Positions 60,999 through 64,000 of a stretch of 64,000 bases of DNA are shown here, in pieces. Numbering within the stretch: the first letter of the stretch is position 1; each line of letters opens with the position of its first letter. Under the pieces are notes generated by a model. The model ran no database searches. It was not told the origin of the DNA and saw only the letters and a program-made list of their open reading frames with translations. The position numbers and the translations under genes are program-made. The stretch lies in assembly GCF_002934625.1 (NCBI RefSeq), contig NZ_PTJD01000007.1:1-64000 (forward strand). The letters run 5' to 3'. The stretch comes from Kineococcus xinjiangensis (GTDB lineage: Bacteria; Actinomycetota; Actinomycetes; Actinomycetales; Kineococcaceae).

Positions 60999-62023
60999 GC
61001 GACGGGGGCGGGGGCGCCGAGAATCCCGAAGAGGTCCTTGGGGTCCTCGGGGTCGGTGAGCAGGTCGAGCGTCTCCGAGTAGCGCGTCCCGCGCACGGCG
61101 TCGCGGACGAAGCGCAGGGCGGTGAAGTCCTCGAGGGCGAAGCCGACGGAGTCGAAGACGGTGATCTGCTCGGCGGCGGTGCGGCCGGGGCGCAGGCCGC
61201 GGATCACCTCGTGCAGTTCGGTCACGGGGAAGTCGGCGGGTTTCTGCTGGATCTCCCCCTCGATGCGTGTCTGCGGGGTGTGCTCGACGACGACGACGGT
61301 GGCGGCGTCGAGGATGCGCGGGTCGAGTTCCGTCTTGCCCGGGCAGTCGCCGCCGATGGCGTTGACGTGGACGCCGGGGCGCACGTCGCCGAGGTGCAGG
61401 ACGGTGGCGTTCGCCTTGTCGGCGGTGCACGTGGTGATCACATCGGCGCCGTCGACCGCAGCGGAGGCGGTGGCGCACACCTCGACCTCGAACCCGAGCG
61501 GGGTCAGGTTGCGCTGCAGCTTGGCCGTGGCGCGGGGGTCCACGTCGACCACCCGCAGGCGGTCGATGCCGAGCTGCGAGCGCATGCCGAGGGCCTGGAA
61601 CTCGGCCTGGGACCCGGCCCCGATCATCGCCATGGTCCGGCAGCCGGGGGCAGCCAGCCACCTCGCCGCCAGTGCGGAGGTCGCGGCCGTGCGCAGCGCG
61701 GTGAGCAGCGTCATCTCGGCGAGGAAGGTCGGGTAGCCGGAGTAGACGTCGGCCAGGACACCGAACGCGGTGACGGTCTGCAGTCCGCGCTGGGGGTTCT
61801 CGGGGTGCCCGTTGACGTACTTGAAGGCGTACTGCTCGCCGTCGCTGGCGGGCATCAGCTCGATGACGCCGTCGCTGGAGTGGGTGGCCAGTCGCGGCAC
61901 GAGGTCGAAGGCCGGCCAGCGCCGGAAGTCGACCTCGAGGGCCTCGACCAGGTCGGCGACGATCCGTGCCGGGCCGGCGTCCCGCGCCCAGGCGGCCATG
62001 TTCGTGACACTCGTGAACTGCAC
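60995..62023 (-). CDS. ocd: Ornithine cyclodeaminase
   Basis: A 342-residue member of the ornithine cyclodeaminase/mu-crystallin family. It converts ornithine to proline and ammonia with bound NAD. Seen: GVIELMPASDGEQYAFKYVN (about residues 48-67), ALRTAATSALAARWLA, the NAD loop MAMIGAGSQAEFQALGM (about 137-153), and GVHVNAIGGDCPGKTELDP. GTG 62023 has GAGGA upstream. It is first in the ocd-ctlX unit and divergent from an Lrp regulator. Confidence 0.93.
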   Translation of the reverse strand: MQFTSVTNMAAWARDAGPARIVADLVEALEVDFRRWPAFDLVPRLATHSSDGVIELMPASDGEQYAFKYVNGHPENPQRGLQTVTAFGVLADVYSGYPTFLAEMTLLTALRTAATSALAARWLAAPGCRTMAMIGAGSQAEFQALGMRSQLGIDRLRVVDVDPRATAKLQRNLTPLGFEVEVCATASAAVDGADVITTCTADKANATVLHLGDVRPGVHVNAIGGDCPGKTELDPRILDAATVVVVEHTPQTRIEGEIQQKPADFPVTELHEVIRGLRPGRTAAEQITVFDSVGFALEDFTALRFVRDAVRGTRYSETLDLLTDPEDPKDLFGILGAPAPVA

Positions 62024-62188
62024 TGCGTCCGTCCTCGGGGTGGTCGGTGCGGGGCGCCGGGGCTGCGGTGGTGGCCCTGCGCTGTTCAGGACGCTAGGCG
62101 CGGTGCGCGAGCGGTCACAAGCGGCGTTCTGCGCAACATCTGTGCTGTTCCTGGGCACCCTGCCCAACTGATGTTTACGATGTGCTCG

Positions 62189-62617
62189 ATGGCCCTCCTG
62201 GACGACCTCGACCGCCGGATCCTGGCGCTGCTGCGGGTGGACGCGCGAACCCCGGCGGCGTCGATCGCGCGGCAGCTGGGGGTGACCCGGGCGACGGTGA
62301 CCAAGCGCATCGACCGGATGCTGGCGACGGGGGTCGTGCTGGGCTTCACGACGCGCGTGCGCGAGGACGTGGCTGACGACATCCGGGCGATCACCATGAT
62401 CGAGATCAACGGGCGGTCCGCGGACCAGGTCATCCGCCGCCTGCGCGGGCTCCCCGAGATCGTCGCCCTGCACACCACGAACGGCGCCTGGGACCTGGTC
62501 GCCGAGATCCGCGTCGCCTCGCTCGCGGAGTTCAACGAGGTCCTGTCGAGCATCCGCTCCACCGAGGGCGTGGAGAACTCCGAGAGCAGCCTCCTGCTCT
62601 CCTCGGCGCTCGGCTAG
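62189..62617 (+). CDS. Lrp/AsnC-family regulator
   Basis: A 142-residue protein. The N-terminal winged helix reads LDDLDRRILALLRVDARTPA, then IARQLGVTRATVTKRIDRML. The C-terminal RAM domain (about residues 65-135) has ITMIEINGRSADQVIRRLRG and GAWDLVAEIRV. It lies head to head with ocd-ctlX and probably senses an amino acid such as ornithine, arginine or proline to control them. In-frame ATGs at 62171 and 62180 are alternatives; none has a clear SD. TACGAT at 62176-62181 could be a -10 box for a leaderless start at 62189. Confidence 0.9.
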   Translation: MALLDDLDRRILALLRVDARTPAASIARQLGVTRATVTKRIDRMLATGVVLGFTTRVREDVADDIRAITMIEINGRSADQVIRRLRGLPEIVALHTTNGAWDLVAEIRVASLAEFNEVLSSIRSTEGVENSESSLLLSSALG

Positions 62618-62640
62618 GGTCCGCGCAGGGAGGGGCGGCT

Positions 62641-62904
62641 GGCGGCCGGCTCGGCGGGCTGCGGCTGTTCGACGCCCAGCTGCACGGCGCCGTTCCGGCA
62701 GATGCGGGGGACCGGTACGCGGCGGGCATCATCCTCACCCCTTCGGGCGGGCTCGGCCACGCCGGGTCCTGAGCCGGCTACCTCACCACGTTCACCGTCT
62801 CGCCTGACCGGCGCATGGCGGTCGCGGTGTCCTGCAACGGCGGCGACGGAGCGGAGCGCGAACTCCGCGAGCTGACGCAGGGACTTCTCGCCGAGTGGAC
62901 GTGA
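62641..62904 (+). pseudogene. Beta-lactamase-family C-terminal remnant
   Basis: Frame 1 reads LFDAQLHGAVPADAGDRYAA, then GIILTPSGGLGHAGS, a TGA at 62770, then AGYLTTFTVSPDRRMAVAVS, then CNGGDGAERELRELTQGLL, ending at TGA 62902. The GLGHAGS-(W)-AGY and VSPDR..VAV pattern is the C-terminal end of serine beta-lactamase-fold esterases and peptidases. The stop stands where Trp (TGG) is expected. The catalytic N-terminal two thirds are absent. It is 24 bases downstream of the Lrp gene and probably inert. Confidence 0.65.
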
Positions 62905-62940
62905 GGCCCTCCTCGCGGGCGGGGCGAACGGCAACGGCCC

Positions 62941-62977
62941 GACCGGGCGAGGCGGGGAGCTCCCGCCCCACCCGGTC
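62941..62977. terminator. Bidirectional hairpin
   Basis: Outer arms GACCGGG (62941-62947) and CCCGGTC (62971-62977) enclose an inner GGCGGG/CCCGCC stem. It lies just before the end of the minus-strand arabinofuranosidase gene and can terminate it. Confidence 0.6.
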
Positions 62978-62989
62978 CCGTCCCTCGCC

Positions 62990-64000
62990 TCAGCGGACCA
63001 CGCGGAACGTCGCGTCGGCGCGGGCCACGCTCGTGCTCACCGTGTCGAGCCTCAGCTCGAAGCCGAAGTGCCGGAGGTAGCGGTCGGGGTAGTTGTAGGA
63101 GCGGAACGACGCCGCCGAGCCGTCCGCGAGGCCCGGGACCTCCGTGAAGGTGGCGTCCGAGCCGAACACCGAGGTGCCGTCGTCCCGGGCGAGCACGAGG
63201 TCGAAGCCGTAGTGGCGCAGGTAGTGCCCGGGGAAGTTGACCGACTCCAGGGACACGGTCCCCGAGGCGCCGGCGAGGCCGGGCACGAGCCTGAACTGCG
63301 AGTCCTGCAGCGGGGAGACGCCCGCGTCGAGGCGGACGTCGAAGTCCAGGTGGCGGACGTAGCGGTCGGGGTAGTTGTGGGACTGCAGGCGGATCGCGGG
63401 GCGCGCCGTGCCCCAGCGGGCCAGGACGCGTGCCTCCTCGGCCGCCGTCAGGTTGAGGACGGAGCCGTGTCGCTTCGTGGAGGTGCCCATCGAGTACTCC
63501 GACGAGGAACGGGTGCGGAAGTTGCGGGTGCTGCCCAGGTCGGTCGACGTCAGCGGCATGTAGCCCCGCTTGGACGCGTACTGGTCGACCCACAGGTTCC
63601 ACTCGGTGCGCCCGTTGAGCTTCTGCCACATCGGCCCCTCGACGACGTTGCCGCCGGTCGCGCCGTTGGAGATGCCGAGGTGGGAGAGGTCGCCGATCCG
63701 CGTCCAGGTGCCGAGGAGCGAGTTGCTGCCCTCGACGGTGATCTGGCCGTCGGCCGAGGCGCGGTAGTAGCGGTGGCCGCCCACGCTGCCGGGGACCTCG
63801 ATGATCTGGGTGTCGATGATCCCCTGCGGGCGGTCGATGTAGAGCTGCGGGGTCGTGAACGTGCGGAAGTCGCGGGTGCGCACCGAGTAGACGCGGTGGT
63901 GCCGGACGCCGTTGAGGGTGGCGTTGGTCGCCCAGTAGACGAGGTAGTCGCCCGTGCTGGGGTCGTGGATCGCCTCGGGGGCCCAGGCGTCCCCGGCTCC
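62990..64000 (-). CDS. GH43-type glycosidase with AbfB (CBM42) domain, 5' end outside window
   Basis: The frame is open to base 64000, so the N-terminus is missing (337 codons are visible, including the stop). WAPEAIHDPSTGDYLVYWAT near the visible start is a GH43 motif. RDFRTFTTPQLYIDRPQGII and NVVEGPMWQKLNGRTEWNLW follow. The last 135 residues have three repeats of beta-trefoil AbfB type (SHNYPDRYVRHLDFDVRLD; SVNFPGHYLRHYGFDLVLA; SYNYPDRYLRHFGFELRLD), which bind arabinofuranose side chains. The likely role is extracellular hydrolysis of arabinan or arabinoxylan, but the signal peptide cannot be seen. Confidence 0.9.
   Translation of the reverse strand, partial: GAGDAWAPEAIHDPSTGDYLVYWATNATLNGVRHHRVYSVRTRDFRTFTTPQLYIDRPQGIIDTQIIEVPGSVGGHRYYRASADGQITVEGSNSLLGTWTRIGDLSHLGISNGATGGNVVEGPMWQKLNGRTEWNLWVDQYASKRGYMPLTSTDLGSTRNFRTRSSSEYSMGTSTKRHGSVLNLTAAEEARVLARWGTARPAIRLQSHNYPDRYVRHLDFDVRLDAGVSPLQDSQFRLVPGLAGASGTVSLESVNFPGHYLRHYGFDLVLARDDGTSVFGSDATFTEVPGLADGSAASFRSYNYPDRYLRHFGFELRLDTVSTSVARADATFRVVR

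Noticed and set aside
1-64000. Mobile elements, prophage, attachment sites
   Set aside because: No transposase, integrase or flanking inverted repeats were seen; the tRNA-Leu at 48039 shows no duplicated 3' end within the window.

Overview
The window is high-GC actinobacterial DNA. It has many GTG and TTG starts, start/stop overlaps of the ATGA or GTGA type, a complete ergothioneine operon and a motile lifestyle. The combination of a large flagellar cluster, an oleA-oleBC-oleD operon and egtABCDE suits a motile member of the Kineosporiales (Kineococcus-like). That assignment is an inference, because no database could be searched.

Region 1 (1-37,700) is an almost complete flagellar and chemotaxis-motor locus, nearly all on the plus strand. 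It runs: flagellin (partial, cut by the window edge), fliD, fliS and a small downstream gene; a glycan island (a TPR-tailed GT2 glycosyltransferase, a minus-strand three-gene amino-sugar pathway and a degenerate glycosyltransferase); flgBC-fliEFGHIJ, an NlpC/P60-transglycosylase fusion, fliK, flgDE; flbD-motAB-fliL; fliMNOPQR-flhB; flhA, an FlhF-like protein with no P-loop, a PilZ protein, a small membrane protein, csrA and a PAS-GGDEF diguanylate cyclase. Strong hairpins separate the transcription units. Downstream of most hairpins I can read a shared promoter motif, CTMAAG / N15-16 / GCCGAW, which matches the flagellar sigma-28 (FliA/WhiG) class. It precedes fliS (weak), flgB, flbD, fliM and flhA, and possibly a 31-codon small gene after the cyclase. 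The c-di-GMP genes (PilZ, GGDEF) and CsrA in the last unit suggest that motility output is coupled to second-messenger and mRNA-level control.

Region 2 (37,700-50,600) is mostly minus strand. It holds an App1-like phosphatase, the oleA-oleBC-oleD long-chain olefin operon (OleB and OleC fused), a MoxR / DUF58 / transglutaminase trio, tRNA-Leu(GAG) with its own terminator, and a PAS-GGDEF-EAL protein.

Region 3 (50,700-53,600) looks like a copper or thiol-stress locus. It contains a DUF4396-type membrane protein, two tiny membrane proteins, a Met-rich DUF305 protein with five MMDRP repeats, and a CsoR-family repressor in which the usual His ligand is Tyr. Three C/G-rich palindromes of CsoR-operator type sit in its control regions, one of them between a -35 and a -10 box.

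Region 4 (53,700-64,000) holds an unidentified 203-residue protein, egtA-egtB-egtC-egtD-egtE (ergothioneine; egtE apparently starts at CTG), a ctlX-ocd pair (citrulline to ornithine to proline) divergent from an Lrp regulator, a decayed beta-lactamase remnant, and a partial GH43/CBM42 arabinofuranosidase-type gene running off the end. I saw no insertion sequences, prophage genes, integrases or CRISPR arrays.
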